Shown here: one piece after another, positions 7,914 to 17,374 of the stretch
Numbering within the stretch: the stretch's first letter is position 1
How the letters are laid out: every line of letters begins with the position of its first letter
DNA from: Shewanellaceae bacterium UBA2521
GTDB taxonomy: Bacteria; Pseudomonadota; Gammaproteobacteria; Enterobacterales; Shewanellaceae
Length of the DNA stretch: 22,017 bases
Direction of reading: 5' to 3'
Assembly: GCA_002341165.1 (NCBI GenBank)
Contig: DDNL01000078.1
Span: 1 to 22,017, forward strand
Notes under the pieces: generated by a model
What the model was told of the DNA's origin: nothing
Databases searched by the model: none
The model's input: only the letters and a program-made list of their open reading frames with translations
Position numbers and translations under genes: made by a program

Positions 7914-7948
7914 AAAAAAAGGCGCAGCTCAATGTTTGAGTGCGCCTT
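7914..7948 (-). terminator. Strong terminator between the RHS gene and the pretoxin gene
   Basis: On the minus strand AAGGCGCA-CTCAA / TTGAG-C-TGCGCCTT forms a 13-bp stem with one bulged base and a 3-base loop (7919-7948). It is followed directly by seven T residues (7914-7920), which are also adjacent to the ribosome binding site of the next gene. It lies 7 bases after the RHS stop codon. It should end most RHS transcripts and leave the pretoxin dependent on read-through, anti-termination or a promoter inside the RHS 3' end. Confidence 0.85.
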
Positions 7949-7955
7949 GTATTGA

Positions 7956-10900
7956 TTAATGTGCGTACATCGGTGCGTAAGTAAACTGACCAAGCTCTAT
8001 GTCTTGTATCTTTTTGTGACCGAATAAGGTATGCACCAACGTTTTACCTATGAAGCATGAGGTTGTAGGTGTTTGATCAACTTTTTTAAGTTGGCTTTTT
8101 GCTTTTAAAATCTTTAACTTTTTGACTCTAGCAGCTAGTTTAGCTGCTGTTTTTGCAGGTCCAGGAATTAACATTGTCGCTGCTGCAATTTTTCTATCTT
8201 GATCACTGATCTTTTTCATGGCAATCACGTCATAGCCTGTCGTTATCTCGACTATGGATTTAATGTTGCCTACAATTGGGATATTATCAACAGCCATACT
8301 TAACTTTTCACCTGTTGAAAGGTTACCTATGGATTCACTTAACTCATCCCACTGAGATACAACATCACCTGCTAAATCATTAAAATACATATCGGTATAA
8401 CCGTTCATGAAGCCTCGCATAAAGTTTTCATTAAAATCACCACCGTAGATTTCTGTCGAAACTAAGCCGCTTACTGCTCCACCTAAAGCAATACTTGCAG
8501 TATCACCCAGTTCAAGGGAGCCAACACCAACATTCATCAGCCCTGTAACAGTGCTGGCAAGAAAAGATTTATCAAAATCGACATCATCACCGTAAACCAC
8601 TTTAGAAACGGCTGCATTGGCTAATGCTTTGGTTAAGGTGCTTCCTGCAACACGAGAAAAATCTTGCTGATACAATGGAGTGGAAGAATCTAAACCATAT
8701 AAACCATGAGCAACTGAACCTGCAATGGCTCCTCCTGCTGCACCGGTCAGCATAGACTTATGGATATTTTTAATACGTCCTTTGTTCATAATAAGATGCG
8801 AGGTTGCACCTGTTACTGCACCTGTGGCTGCAGAAACCGCTGCCATTTGTGCTACGGACAACTGTGCTGCAATGGTTGTGCTTGCTGCTGTTGCCGCTGC
8901 AGTCGCGGCAGGAAACATGAGACCTGCGAAGTATTGAAAAGCAATCGGGCCTAAGTACGCAGCGGCAGCAATACCGAGCACAAGCTCAGGATTTTCAATT
9001 GCAATTTTAATGAGTTGCGATGGCGGGGTTGTGACTAAGCCATCAATGGATTTCATTATATCTTTGAGAAAGTCGAAGGGCGTAATTGCAATCACCATTT
9101 CTCGAAAAGGCTTAGTAATTTCAACTGCTACATGATGGACATAGTCAATCATTTTCATATGGATATCAATGACCTTTTGAGCGACCTTTTTGACCACTTC
9201 AAAGCTCTTTTTGGCAACATGAACCACAGCTTCGCCTACACGAGCCACAGTATTAATGGTCACTCGTGCGGCTTCTTTGGCGATATTAAAAGCTACTTTC
9301 CCTGCTTTGTAGACAACTTGTGCGACCTCCTGCACAACTTTTCCAACTACACGGGCTACATTCACCACCACTTTTTTTACAAATTTTTTGGCGGCGTGCC
9401 AAACTTTCTTAACGACACCTCCGATAAATCGACTAGCTTTCTTAACAACTTTCTTAGCTTTTCGGAAAATCTTTTTAACAAAGCCAAAGAGGTATCCAGT
9501 CGGATCAACACCATTTACAGGATCATTATGCATATAAGCATAACGGTTATATCCGATGATTTGCTTGATACCATCAACATGTGGATCGGCTTGTAAAAAA
9601 CGGCCTAGAATAGGGTCGTAGATCCGACCATTCATATGCGTGAGATCAAAGCCTTCAATACCTTCTTGCCCAAAACTATTCGAGCTGATGTGGCTTAAGA
9701 AAACTCCTGATGCTGTTTCAGGCAGTAGAACTTTGTGCGTTGCGCCATAAGGATCAATAAAAGTTTGTGATAGGATGTCTCCGTTTTCATTGGTGAGCAT
9801 GAATTGGTTTTCAAGTCGATCCGTATGAACGTAAGTCACTTCACAGGCTTGATCTTCCTGACAGGACAAGCTGAAACCATCACCGGCATAACTTTCTTGC
9901 GCAGGTCCATCAGACGAAGTTCGGTAGCTATAAGCACCTACATAACGAGTGCGCTTCTCAACATACTTATTTTTTTCAGCATCAAAACGTTTATCAACTC
10001 GTACCAATCTTTGACCATCGGCACCATAAATAAAGCGTGTTTGATCTTTATCAATTGTGTTTTGACCTTGATAAGAGACTTCGACCAACTGATTCATTTC
10101 ATATTTAAAATCTCGGATACCATCTGAAAGCATATTGCCATTGGCATCATAGATAAAGAAGCGTTGCTCACCCATTTCGCCATCAATCTGCACAAGCTGG
10201 TTAGGCTTATCTGTATCATAGATGTAATCACCCACACCTGTTTTTGAAGTCAGATTGCCGTAGGTATCGAACGTATAATCGGAGGTATGTTCAATGTGAT
10301 CGGCATCGGATACCTCTTTACATAAATCATTGACACAAAGCTGGGTAATAGTGTGTTGTGTTAAGTAACGACCTTGATAAACATAAGCATCTGTGATGGA
10401 TGTAGCTGCGCTACTACGATAATAAAAAGTTCTTTTGCGTTCAGTCAGACGGCTAGATTCATCATAGACAAAATCAAAATGATAAAAATTCATACCGTCT
10501 CTGGATGCATGAATCGAAGTTAACACATCGTGCTCTTCACTGTAGGTGTAGAACTCACGAATACCGTTACCCAGAACGATTTCTTTAACACGTCCTGCGG
10601 CGTCCTCTTCAATGATAGTCTTGTAGACTTTATGTGTTTTAGCATTGCGCCAACGGTAAGCGACACCATTTTTATAATCAACCGCTAAGGAAACTTGATG
10701 ATTTAAAGCAGTCGGTAAATGCTGAGTGATAAGGTGACCTGCTTTGTCATACTCATAACGCGTGACATAAGTTTTTCCATCTGGCATCTGTATTGTACTT
10801 TGAGTTATCCAGCCTTGTGGCCAACTAAATTGACGACTTTCTTTGTATTGGGCTTCTTTTCCAGAGCATGAAGCATGTCGACCGCGGACCTGAGTAATAC

Positions 10901-13900
10901 TTTGTGGTGTGGAAGAAGGAAGCTCTTTTGGATAGCTATAACATAAGGTTTTATAAGGCGTAGACATGACTTCAAGGCGTCCAACGCGATCATAACTAAA
11001 GTATGTTTCATCACCGTTAGCGTCTTTTTGCCAGCTGATCATGCCGCGAGCATTATAGCGATAATTCCATTTGCCTTTAATAGGATCGATAACAGATGTT
11101 TTTTGACCTGCATCGTTATACGTGTAGCGAATCGCTGTTTTCGGATCCTTGTTTAAGATACTTTTAGTGATATTGCCATGGATATCATAATAGAGACGGA
11201 TCTCTTGATCATTTTCGTCGATAATACGATAAGGGTTGCCAGCAATATCTGTATACTCGGCAATGCGATCACCTAAGCGGTTTACATGAGCAATATGTGT
11301 ATCAAATACCTGAGCGGTATCCACGTCAACTGTACCAAAATCTCCTGTTTTTTGAATTTGTACTTCATCTACATCTTGTTTTTGTTCCACAATATAAGTG
11401 ATATTGGATTCACCTAGAAAATGTGGTTGATAGATATGCTTGGTTGTAGGATTGATTTCCTGCTCACCACTGATAATAAAGCGATCATTCAAGCTTTTTT
11501 TGACTGAGTAACGTCCATCTTCTGTCGTACAAATCGCTTCCTGAGGCTGATCGATATAAGAAAACATCTTGGTATCAGCAGGACATGCGCCGAGCCAAGC
11601 TTGTAAATTTTGTGGCACTTTATCTACAGCATAGTTACGTGTATTTTTAGTAACGCCACGAATGGTTTTAGAAATAGGGAATGTACCTTCAGAGACCGTT
11701 TTCTCAAATAACATGCCTTTATAGAAAGATTTTTCTGTGATAGTTTCTTCACCTATTTCGTAGGTGTAATCGATACAGACATTATTTTCGCAACGACGTG
11801 ATACGCGTGCTCCCTCATAAATGAGTTGTTCTTCTAATGTTTTTTCTCCATTAGTCCAGACTTGACGTAGGGTCGGTAGGTTTTTATCGTTGTATTGAGT
11901 CTGCTCAACAATTTCATGATCACCTTGTTTTGAAGTCTGACCGATCAAGCGACCTTTGTCGTCATAACTATAAGTAAATGTTTTTTCATAAAAGTCACTG
12001 ATTCCGCCTTCAAATGCTGAGCTATGAACGCTTTTACTCTCAATTTTTTGACTGACGTAAGCGCCTTGGTATTGATAAGAGACCACTTCTTCAATCGCTT
12101 CATTTAAATGATTGGATTTATAAACGCTCTTTTCAATAATACGATTTAGATCATCATATTGGTACGTGGTTTTAATGGTCATGGTCGCGACTTCATGATC
12201 GTTATAATAGACCAATACATGATGATACTTCAGTGCTTTATCATTCTTACCTAGGATCCAGTCCATCTTCTCGCTTTTACTTAAATACTCTTTACCCTGT
12301 AAAGTGCTATAGAGCTTCGAAGCCGTGACCAGACCTTTAAATTCGGGCTGAATCGCATAAGTGACTTCTTCTCTTTGCATGGACTTTAGATTAGAAGTAA
12401 ATGTGCTGAGCTTAGATTCTGCGAGGCCTTCTGCATCAAGTTGATAACTGAACTCGGTTTGGTTTGAAACGCCTGCACGCGTATCTTTTTCATGAATCTG
12501 TGTGACGTAACTCAGTATCGAGTCATCATTGTATTTGAAGTCATAGCTGTTGATAGGTGAGTATGCTTTGACCAAAAATGGAAGGCCTGTCTCTTCTTTG
12601 GATCTTTTATAATCAAGCTTTAAAGGCTTTCGACAGGTTACGCGATAGGTTGTTTTACTTTCGGTACACATACCTACATGTGTCAGTAAATAATTTGTGC
12701 GCCATTCTTGTTCATAAAACGGGACGTATTCTGTTTTACGCATATCCCACGGCGCGGTTTGAAAATAATAAAAGACGTTTTTATCTTTTAAAGAAACTCT
12801 AACTTGTTTTAAATCGCCTTCCCAATCGACTTTGACATGTGCTGACTTTTGCAGAGATTCCAACCCAAAAAGTTTAAACTGATTCTGCTGGAAATAAAGC
12901 TCGCTTTGAGTCCCTTCAATGGGTAGCTGTAGTATGGCACGTCCTTGCTCAGAGCTAGAAGCGGCGATAGATAACGATGACTCATCCTGTTCATATTCAT
13001 AAATAGGATAATCGAATGTACTCGGCTGTGATTGTGTGATCACACATTGTTTGTGATCAGCTGAGACAACACCTTCGGCGCAATATGCATGTGCTGGATA
13101 GGCCTCATCTTTATAGCAGCTTGTTCCGTTTAACGTATAACCATCAAGACAATGCATGAGGAAGGGTTTGCGCTTACGTTTGATGTTGAAGTATTGAAGA
13201 ACCGTATTAGACCAAGTCAGTTCTTCATCCGGTTTTCCATCTTGAGTATCTGCAACATAGATATAATTAAACTGCTCTGCGTGAGTTGTTGATGCCGGTG
13301 CATTGTTTAATACGAAATAATGATTCCACATATAATAAACAGTGTTTTTAGCTTCATTTTCATAGAAGTAATAGATAACACCATTATCAGACTTTTGCGT
13401 TGCTCGAGCTTTAGGTTGACTTGAGCTGTAATGTTGATGTTCCCATTTGCCTTCACAAACACCGTTACCTGCATAAGTTGTATCACTTGGGCAAGATACC
13501 TGGTAACTGTTTCGATGCACACATGCTTGATGGCTTTGCTCTAAACGATCTCCAGCATTGCAACTTAAACGAGGCACTTCGAATGTATATTTCTTACAGC
13601 TATGTGAAATCGGATCGTAATCAAATCCTGAGGCACAAGTTAAAAAGTTATCTTCTGGAGATAAGGTCATTTGACCAGCAAGAACCAACTGGTTTGGTGC
13701 ATCAGTAGGTACGTCTTGGCATAAATATTTTTGCGAAGACACCAACCGACTACGCTCGGCACACGAACCAAATACATTCATATCTGAGAAGTCAAAAAGA
13801 CCTGCAATGTTAGATTGAGGATGCGCTTGGTTTAAGTTTTTAGAAGCCTTTTCATAAACTGTATCCAAAGCTATTTTAGCTGCATGAATACCTGATTCTT

Positions 13901-15458
13901 GCGCTAATCCGTACCACCCCATTGCAGAAGTGATATCAATTTGAGTGCCGATACCTTTTTGATAAAGCTGTGCTAATTCAAATTGTGCTTGCGCATCATC
14001 GAGCTTAGCCGCTCGATTCATCCATTCAAACGCTTTGTTTTGGTCTTGAGCCAACCCTTGACCATGCTGTAACATGAATGATATTTTTCGCATCGATGCA
14101 ATATGGTTTTGCTCTGCTGCTTTCTCATACCATTTTGCAGCTTGCGCAAATTTTTGGCCAATGCCTTGACCTTTTTCGTACATGGAGGCTACTTTAACCT
14201 GCGCTGTTAAATCGCCTTGTTCTGCTACTTTTTTATACTGAGCAAAAGCTTGCTCTGGGCTTTTCTTGACACCTCGACCTTGTTCATAACGCAAAGCCAT
14301 TTGATATTGCGCTGGTGCATAGTTTGCCCGTGCAGCAATTTGTAACAGTTCCAAAGCTTTTGCATCATTTTTAGAGATATGGATGCCTTGTTCATACATC
14401 AATGCAATCTGGTATGTGGCTGCAACAACCTTTTGTGCCTTGGCTGAGTTCAGCCATTTCCAAGCAAGCGCTGTATTTTTAGTGGTTAAAGTACCTTCTA
14501 AATAAGCCATGCCTAAGTTATATTGCGCAATAGCATGACCTTGCTGTGCTGCACTTTGATAGTAACTGAACGATTGAGCTTTATCTCCCATAAGTTCTTT
14601 ATCTTGTGCAAACAAAACACCGAGGTTATTTTGAGCGCGAATAGAACCTTTTTCAGCGGCTTTTTTGAACCAATAAGCAGCTTGATACCAATCTTTTTGT
14701 ATACCTAAGCCCTTTAGATACATGTTTCCCAAGTTGTACTGAGCAGATGCCAAGTCTGCATTCGCTGCCTTTCGATACCATGTCACCGCTTTAGAAAATA
14801 AATTTTGCTGCTCAAAATATAAACCTAACTGATTTTGTGCACGAGGAAAAGGGTGCTCACCTGATGCGGCTTGATTGAGATATAAAAAAGCTGTGTTTTG
14901 AGCATCTGGAGCAGAGGTCAAGCCTAGTAAGTGGCGCATAGCAACTTGATATTGTGCAAGTTTATGTCCAGATTGAGCTGCTTTTTCAAACCAATTGGCT
15001 GCGGCATTTTGATCAATAGCTACACCTCGTCCCACAGCATAACGTAAACCTAATTGATATTGAGCATCGTTTATTCTTTGTTTGATTTGAGTTGTAGTTC
15101 GAGGTGTTGGGCGGTAAGTCGCCACCTTTTTCAGCCAGCGTACGGCAACTTTTTCATCGGACTTCACACCTATACCATACCTATAAATTGAATACAGCAT
15201 AATTTGCGACTTTAAATCGCCTTGTCGGGCTGCTTTTTCAAACCAATAGGCAGCTTGCTCCACATCTTCTTTAACACCTTTTCCCTGTCGATAAGACATC
15301 GCCATAATATATTGAGCCCGCACAGCCCCTTGCTCTGCTGCACTTTTATAGCGATCAATATGCGTATATTTTTCGGCATGAGCCTGTGTAATGAGAAAGG
15401 GCAACATAAAGATATAAAAAAATAAAAACTTACTAAAATTGAAACCTTTTTTTGACAT
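7956..15458 (-). CDS. Sec-exported Sel1-RHS/YD-repeat protein ending in a Hint N-terminal half, 2500 aa
   Basis: AAAAGGA (complement of 15465-15471) supports the start. Residues 1-28 form a signal peptide ending AHA. About 30-530: thirteen Sel1 repeats (pattern AQYxLGxxYxxGxGVxxD...AxxWFxKAA). About 560-960: cysteine-rich segments. About 1000-1940: YD/RHS repeats (for example YQYDDLNRI, YTYNDAGQKTSVIDP). About 1943-1990: RHS core (GRIYDPILGRFLQADP...DPTGY). About 1990-2120: Lys/Val-rich amphipathic stretch. About 2155-2215: Ala/Gly-rich hydrophobic region. About 2388-2445: pretoxin TG-like segment (IPIVGN...TGYD...GPAKTAAK). Residues 2468-2500: start of a Hint domain (CFIGKTLVHT...IQDIELG), then stop. 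RHS proteins form closed shells around toxins; use of Sec export with no PAAR/T6SS N-terminus is notable. No toxin domain is present in this protein; the next gene supplies it. Promoter not recognised. Confidence 0.9.
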   Translation of the reverse strand: MSKKGFNFSKFLFFYIFMLPFLITQAHAEKYTHIDRYKSAAEQGAVRAQYIMAMSYRQGKGVKEDVEQAAYWFEKAARQGDLKSQIMLYSIYRYGIGVKSDEKVAVRWLKKVATYRPTPRTTTQIKQRINDAQYQLGLRYAVGRGVAIDQNAAANWFEKAAQSGHKLAQYQVAMRHLLGLTSAPDAQNTAFLYLNQAASGEHPFPRAQNQLGLYFEQQNLFSKAVTWYRKAANADLASAQYNLGNMYLKGLGIQKDWYQAAYWFKKAAEKGSIRAQNNLGVLFAQDKELMGDKAQSFSYYQSAAQQGHAIAQYNLGMAYLEGTLTTKNTALAWKWLNSAKAQKVVAATYQIALMYEQGIHISKNDAKALELLQIAARANYAPAQYQMALRYEQGRGVKKSPEQAFAQYKKVAEQGDLTAQVKVASMYEKGQGIGQKFAQAAKWYEKAAEQNHIASMRKISFMLQHGQGLAQDQNKAFEWMNRAAKLDDAQAQFELAQLYQKGIGTQIDITSAMGWYGLAQESGIHAAKIALDTVYEKASKNLNQAHPQSNIAGLFDFSDMNVFGSCAERSRLVSSQKYLCQDVPTDAPNQLVLAGQMTLSPEDNFLTCASGFDYDPISHSCKKYTFEVPRLSCNAGDRLEQSHQACVHRNSYQVSCPSDTTYAGNGVCEGKWEHQHYSSSQPKARATQKSDNGVIYYFYENEAKNTVYYMWNHYFVLNNAPASTTHAEQFNYIYVADTQDGKPDEELTWSNTVLQYFNIKRKRKPFLMHCLDGYTLNGTSCYKDEAYPAHAYCAEGVVSADHKQCVITQSQPSTFDYPIYEYEQDESSLSIAASSSEQGRAILQLPIEGTQSELYFQQNQFKLFGLESLQKSAHVKVDWEGDLKQVRVSLKDKNVFYYFQTAPWDMRKTEYVPFYEQEWRTNYLLTHVGMCTESKTTYRVTCRKPLKLDYKRSKEETGLPFLVKAYSPINSYDFKYNDDSILSYVTQIHEKDTRAGVSNQTEFSYQLDAEGLAESKLSTFTSNLKSMQREEVTYAIQPEFKGLVTASKLYSTLQGKEYLSKSEKMDWILGKNDKALKYHHVLVYYNDHEVATMTIKTTYQYDDLNRIIEKSVYKSNHLNEAIEEVVSYQYQGAYVSQKIESKSVHSSAFEGGISDFYEKTFTYSYDDKGRLIGQTSKQGDHEIVEQTQYNDKNLPTLRQVWTNGEKTLEEQLIYEGARVSRRCENNVCIDYTYEIGEETITEKSFYKGMLFEKTVSEGTFPISKTIRGVTKNTRNYAVDKVPQNLQAWLGACPADTKMFSYIDQPQEAICTTEDGRYSVKKSLNDRFIISGEQEINPTTKHIYQPHFLGESNITYIVEQKQDVDEVQIQKTGDFGTVDVDTAQVFDTHIAHVNRLGDRIAEYTDIAGNPYRIIDENDQEIRLYYDIHGNITKSILNKDPKTAIRYTYNDAGQKTSVIDPIKGKWNYRYNARGMISWQKDANGDETYFSYDRVGRLEVMSTPYKTLCYSYPKELPSSTPQSITQVRGRHASCSGKEAQYKESRQFSWPQGWITQSTIQMPDGKTYVTRYEYDKAGHLITQHLPTALNHQVSLAVDYKNGVAYRWRNAKTHKVYKTIIEEDAAGRVKEIVLGNGIREFYTYSEEHDVLTSIHASRDGMNFYHFDFVYDESSRLTERKRTFYYRSSAATSITDAYVYQGRYLTQHTITQLCVNDLCKEVSDADHIEHTSDYTFDTYGNLTSKTGVGDYIYDTDKPNQLVQIDGEMGEQRFFIYDANGNMLSDGIRDFKYEMNQLVEVSYQGQNTIDKDQTRFIYGADGQRLVRVDKRFDAEKNKYVEKRTRYVGAYSYRTSSDGPAQESYAGDGFSLSCQEDQACEVTYVHTDRLENQFMLTNENGDILSQTFIDPYGATHKVLLPETASGVFLSHISSNSFGQEGIEGFDLTHMNGRIYDPILGRFLQADPHVDGIKQIIGYNRYAYMHNDPVNGVDPTGYLFGFVKKIFRKAKKVVKKASRFIGGVVKKVWHAAKKFVKKVVVNVARVVGKVVQEVAQVVYKAGKVAFNIAKEAARVTINTVARVGEAVVHVAKKSFEVVKKVAQKVIDIHMKMIDYVHHVAVEITKPFREMVIAITPFDFLKDIMKSIDGLVTTPPSQLIKIAIENPELVLGIAAAAYLGPIAFQYFAGLMFPAATAAATAASTTIAAQLSVAQMAAVSAATGAVTGATSHLIMNKGRIKNIHKSMLTGAAGGAIAGSVAHGLYGLDSSTPLYQQDFSRVAGSTLTKALANAAVSKVVYGDDVDFDKSFLASTVTGLMNVGVGSLELGDTASIALGGAVSGLVSTEIYGGDFNENFMRGFMNGYTDMYFNDLAGDVVSQWDELSESIGNLSTGEKLSMAVDNIPIVGNIKSIVEITTGYDVIAMKKISDQDRKIAAATMLIPGPAKTAAKLAARVKKLKILKAKSQLKKVDQTPTTSCFIGKTLVHTLFGHKKIQDIELGQFTYAPMYAH

Positions 15459-15622
15459 AACTAATCCTTTTGATTTTTATGGTTTTATTTTTAACAATAA
15501 TTACAAAACCTTAAAATAGCATTTAAAAGAAAAACAAAAAACAAAAATGAAAAAAAAATATAAACATTGTTGAATTTAATTTAAAAAAATGTTTAATATA
15601 AATAAAAAACATGAGGATTCGA
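15459..15622. promoter_or_regulatory. Divergent promoter region, with a plus-strand promoter at 15570-15599
   Basis: A very A/T-rich gap between the divergent RHS gene (minus) and the 574-aa gene (plus). For the plus strand, TTGAAT at 15570-15575 and TAATAT at 15594-15599 are 18 bases apart, and GAGGA follows at 15613-15617. No convincing minus-strand promoter could be picked out of the homopolymer-rich sequence. Confidence 0.4.
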
Positions 15623-17347
15623 ATGAATACACCAAAAATTTACGCAGAAGCACTTCGATACAAGATTATATTTTGCTTTGTAGCTTTACAATCAAGCTCA
15701 ATCTTTGCACAAAATCAATTTGACCCTAATTTTTCTCTTGACGCTTTTGATAGCTCGTTTGACTCTGAAATTTCAAATGATTTTGATCCTGAACTTTCTC
15801 AAGACATAAATCAAGAGACTCACACACTGAGTCAACATGTGTTCAACTTAGAACATGACTTGCAACATCTATTTCAATTCAGCTCTAAGCAGCACTGGCT
15901 TCATCACCAAAATAAAATTGAAAATGCAAAGGTTGCAAAAAATTCTGAGTCTACATTAAGATTTGATGTTTATAGTGAGGGCGGCACTCTTGAATTTAAT
16001 CTCGCTTTATCAGAGCTTCAAGGAGAACAGTTTATTTTCTTTATTAATGATGACGCTCAACTCAGTATCAATGAAAATCAAAACACCACATCACATAAAT
16101 TTAATTTACCTGATGAAGGACGCATTACATTAAAATGGGTTTTTAAAAATCCAACACAAAAACAGTCTCAAGCTGCCAAAGTAAAAATCAGTGATATCAT
16201 TTTAAATAATACGATGGATTATGATTCAGATGGACTTCATGATGCTTGGGAATATAAATACATTGACACTTTAACGGAACAAGCTTTTGATGATACCGAT
16301 TCTGATGAATTAAAAAATCAGCAAGAATTTGATTATGGCACGCACCCTGATCAAGATGATACAGATAAAGATGGCTACTTGGATGGATGGGAAGTCAGAA
16401 GGAAATTCAACCCGCTCAAAAATGATACTTATGCTATTACCGAATACATTAAATATCAAGGTCCTGCAAATTATGATGCTGGACTAAGTTTCTATGACCA
16501 GAAAGAATTCAAAGAAGCTTTCTTATTTATCGAAGAAGCGGCTCAAACCAATAAATATGTCAAAGCGCAACTCAAACTTGCCCAAATGTACGCAGAAGGC
16601 GTAGGTACAACTCAAAACGAGCAAGAAGCCATCAAGTGGTACCGAACGGCCTCACAAAATCTAGAAGATGATGGCTCTGCACTTTATGAATACGCATTAT
16701 TGCATGAAGGGCATCAATGGCTCGCACAAGACCATGATGCACTTTTTAAACTCATGCATCAATCTGCAAAAAAACGTTATGCTCCGGCGCAATATTATCT
16801 TGGAAACGCTTACTTTAATGGAAATTTAATTTCTAAAGACGAAAGAAAATCATTTTATTGGTATGAACAAGCAGCTATAGAGAATAACTTCTTCGAAGCC
16901 CAATTAGCGTTAGCTAAAATGTACGATTCAGGATCAGGAACACAACAAAATACACGTAAAGCTACGCAGTGGTACCAAATAGCAGCACATAATCCTAATA
17001 ATAAAAACTTAGCTATACAAGAAATGGATATGAGAACATTTAAAATACAAAAAAATATGAGTACTGTTCAAGCATTACGAATTGATCCTTTAACACATAA
17101 TGAAGCCATAGGCCGTATTCAGTGGGCTAAAAAATGCAACCACATAAATGCAGATAAAGCATTTAAACTTATGTATTCTAGAGATCTAGCAACAGGATTA
17201 ATTCACCGTATATCTAAACCAGTATACCCTATCTATTTAAATAAGAATAAAAATCGTATGTGGAAAGCACCAACAACTCATATCAAAGAGTGTAGCTATG
17301 GTCCAAAGAATAAATATCAAATCATACAATACGTATTTCAAATCTAA
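15623..17347 (+). CDS. Secreted TSP3/Sel1 protein with a C-terminal RxxWA module, 574 aa
   Basis: The ATG at 15623 is preferred because GAGGA at 15613-15617 is 5 bases upstream. An in-frame ATG at 15611 has no ribosome binding site. Residues 1 to about 30 form a signal peptide ending SIFAQ. About 100-195: a beta-rich region (SEGGTLEFNLALSE...ITLKWVF), possibly a jelly-roll binding domain. About 198-260: three thrombospondin-type-3-like calcium loops (DYDSDGLHDAWE, DDTDSDELKN, DDTDKDGYLDGWE). About 275-465: Sel1-like repeats. About 492-560: the unnamed module also found in the 187- and 299-aa proteins (AIGRIQWAKKC, YPIYL, WKAPT, C). The protein ends about where the 299-aa protein starts its Hint domain. 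It should be periplasmic or surface-exposed and calcium-stabilised. It is followed 27 bases later by the 187-aa gene, likely one operon. Confidence 0.8.
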   Translation: MNTPKIYAEALRYKIIFCFVALQSSSIFAQNQFDPNFSLDAFDSSFDSEISNDFDPELSQDINQETHTLSQHVFNLEHDLQHLFQFSSKQHWLHHQNKIENAKVAKNSESTLRFDVYSEGGTLEFNLALSELQGEQFIFFINDDAQLSINENQNTTSHKFNLPDEGRITLKWVFKNPTQKQSQAAKVKISDIILNNTMDYDSDGLHDAWEYKYIDTLTEQAFDDTDSDELKNQQEFDYGTHPDQDDTDKDGYLDGWEVRRKFNPLKNDTYAITEYIKYQGPANYDAGLSFYDQKEFKEAFLFIEEAAQTNKYVKAQLKLAQMYAEGVGTTQNEQEAIKWYRTASQNLEDDGSALYEYALLHEGHQWLAQDHDALFKLMHQSAKKRYAPAQYYLGNAYFNGNLISKDERKSFYWYEQAAIENNFFEAQLALAKMYDSGSGTQQNTRKATQWYQIAAHNPNNKNLAIQEMDMRTFKIQKNMSTVQALRIDPLTHNEAIGRIQWAKKCNHINADKAFKLMYSRDLATGLIHRISKPVYPIYLNKNKNRMWKAPTTHIKECSYGPKNKYQIIQYVFQI

Positions 17348-17374
17348 AATAATATAATTCAATAAGGGAACAAT

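Noticed and set aside
9132..9596. Plus-strand open frame of 154 codons
   Set aside because: It lies wholly antisense to the Lys/Val-rich part of the RHS gene, and its Phe/Asn/His-rich product mirrors that bias; no ribosome site or family signal was seen.
9804..10127. Plus-strand open frame of 107 codons
   Set aside because: Antisense shadow of the RHS repeats, with no independent support.
15611..15622. Start at ATG 15611 for the TSP3/Sel1 protein
   Set aside because: No ribosome site upstream; the GAGGA that would serve translation lies within these 12 bases and fits the ATG at 15623.
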